NCBI GenBank assembly: GCA_026417715.1 | Contig: JAOACU010000037.1 | Coordinates: 1 to 14,971, forward strand | Source of the DNA: Anaerolineae bacterium | GTDB taxonomy: Bacteria > Chloroflexota > Anaerolineae > UBA4142 | DNA: 14,971 nt | Reading direction: 5' to 3' | Shown: positions 14,901-14,971 of the stretch, one piece after another | Position numbering within the stretch: position 1 is the first letter of the stretch | Layout of the letters: each line of letters opens with the position of its first letter | Position numbers and translations under genes: made by a program | Notes under the pieces: generated by a model | What the model was told of the DNA's origin: nothing | The model's database searches: none | The model's input: only the letters and a program-made list of their open reading frames with translations

Positions 14901-14971
14901 TTGCCTCGCGATTCAAAACCAGCGTGAGATCGCTGGAATGTTCCACCAGCGCGCGGAAACGCTCTTCGTTC
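11959..14971 (-). CDS. Multi-PAS histidine kinase, N-terminus cut by the window edge
   Basis: The frame stays open to the right edge: before the GTG at 14946 the codons read NEERFRAL, a normal linker into a PAS domain, so the GTG is not the start and the gene continues outside. Numbered from that GTG (995 residues): six PAS domains at about 1-112, 125-236, 249-364, 376-492, 504-614 and 625-742, most ending in D-[IV]-T-[EA]-R-type motifs; coiled coil 743-772; HisKA with phospho-His H788 in AHELRSPL; HATPase with N895/N899, DTGHGIP (927-933) and GIGLGLAL (951-958). PAS 4 and PAS 6 are close to each other (KDTQGR ... GLVGV[GS]RDITERK), which suggests internal duplication. PAS 5 has a Cys/His/CP pattern (C546, H551, C560-P561). 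No membrane segment is visible in the part present. First gene seen of the clock-like array; it overlaps the B12 gene as ATGA. Confidence 0.95.
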   Translation of the reverse strand, partial: NEERFRALVEHSSDLTLVLNREATIIYASPSSQKILGYTPDELCGHSAWEFIHTDDHAQAQEGFQHRLVTPGASDTVTTLRIRHRNGEWRTMEMMGTNLLAHPLIAGIVINGHDVTERERAAHALRVSEERWRTYIEHASDFIFALDASARVAMVNDALCETLGYTVEELIGTSPLEFVAPEARASAQDALARIFRGETIDRFETVVLTRTQQRVTLEVRGRTFCENDHIVGTLHIARDITARKDAEGLLRQQAQMYRTLIENISDVIVIIDERRWIRFVSPSVSNVFGHPPADLIGADWLDLTHPDDYKTLHVALERAMHDPWHAHCIEHRLRHYNGTWRDCETIAQSYAREHSVDIVLSIRDITERKQASAALAAERNLLRTMVDAIPDSIFVKDTQGRFILNNAYHLQTLGVATQEQALGKTLFDFHPPDLAKKYYTDDQYVLTTGQPIIESEQQYLHHQRGERRWHLMTKVPLRDAQGNIVGLVGVGRDITERKKMEDELRRSRKEWQDIFNAIGHPTFILDVQHRIIAVNPAALKQLGKTENEMLGKHCYDLLHDTGAPPTNCPMETLLRTGVMQTVEMEMQTIAGTFLVSCTPVLDAQGKLEKIIHMATDVTELKRTQTELQEANARFYALVEGIPDIVYLKDTQGRNLYVNRAYEEFAGTTRTNIVGKRDDEIMPPDLATQCAQGDAQVFNTGTPIRVEESTTDRDGNLVWYETIKNPIRDASGNIIGLVGVSRDITERKRAEATIREYSEHLQQLVEARTRELNEAQEQLVRQVRLATLGQLAGSIAHELRSPLSAIKNATYYLRTHLEQPDDDTREILQILDEQVNTSARIIESLLDFARPKTPVLKRVHLPYLIQSALEQCTVPNNIAITWDVDANLPDVFLDAAQMQIVFRNLITNAIQAMPKGGQLTLGVRIEAETVCASISDTGHGIPPEALDKIFQPLYTTKAKGIGLGLALCKLIVEAHDGKISVTSQVGRGTTFTISLPANLVEGEE

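Noticed and set aside
14944..14946. GTG as start of the six-PAS kinase
   Set aside because: The preceding in-window codons read NEERFRAL, a normal PAS linker, and no stop is present up to the edge; the gene is truncated by the window.

Overview
The window looks like part of a Chloroflexota chromosome (Anaerolineae-like, or a relative). The pointers are a lipoprotein with a Val-Pro-Pro-Thr-Ala-Thr linker of the kind common in that phylum, soluble multi-PAS/GAF signalling proteins, and short dispersed intergenic repeats I remember from such genomes. This assignment is an inference; the only taxonomic marker gene is the last ~88 bases of a 5S rRNA.

Layout. Bases 1-88 are the 3' end of a 5S rRNA (+ strand). 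A HEAT-repeat protein with an N-terminal Cys/His motif follows (134-907, +). It converges on a metallo-beta-lactamase-fold lipoprotein (989-1894, -) across a two-way terminator (934-976). From 1998 to beyond the right edge lies one continuous minus-strand gene array of nine genes. Junctions are ATGA or TAATG overlaps or gaps of 6-51 bases.

Order of the array in the direction of transcription: (1) histidine kinase with six PAS domains, truncated by the window edge; (2) cobalamin-binding protein with a Wx9EH plus ExHxxG signature like that of B12 photoreceptors; (3) soluble histidine kinase of the HDLRNP type; (4) receiver domain fused to a KaiA/RsbU-type helical domain; (5) KaiB; (6) KaiC with both ATPase domains and the autophosphorylation residues; (7) receiver-PAS-histidine kinase; (8) tandem receiver protein; (9) receiver-PAS-PAS-GAF-GAF-HD-GYP, a predicted cyclic-di-GMP phosphodiesterase.

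Interpretation. kaiB and kaiC are clear. The gene just before them has the same plan as KaiA (receiver-like N-terminus, linker, helical C-terminal domain of about 95 residues), and KaiC keeps the C-terminal A-loop and tail that KaiA binds in cyanobacteria. Together with the B12 protein, three kinases and an HD-GYP output, this reads as a candidate timekeeping or light/redox-sensing module outside cyanobacteria: possible input (B12 protein, PAS/GAF sensors), possible core (KaiA-like, KaiB, KaiC), possible output (phosphorelay and cyclic-di-GMP). No protein in the array has a recognisable DNA-binding domain. KaiB, KaiC, the kinases and the HD-GYP are identified from clear motifs; the KaiA-like and photoreceptor readings, and any oscillation, are inference.
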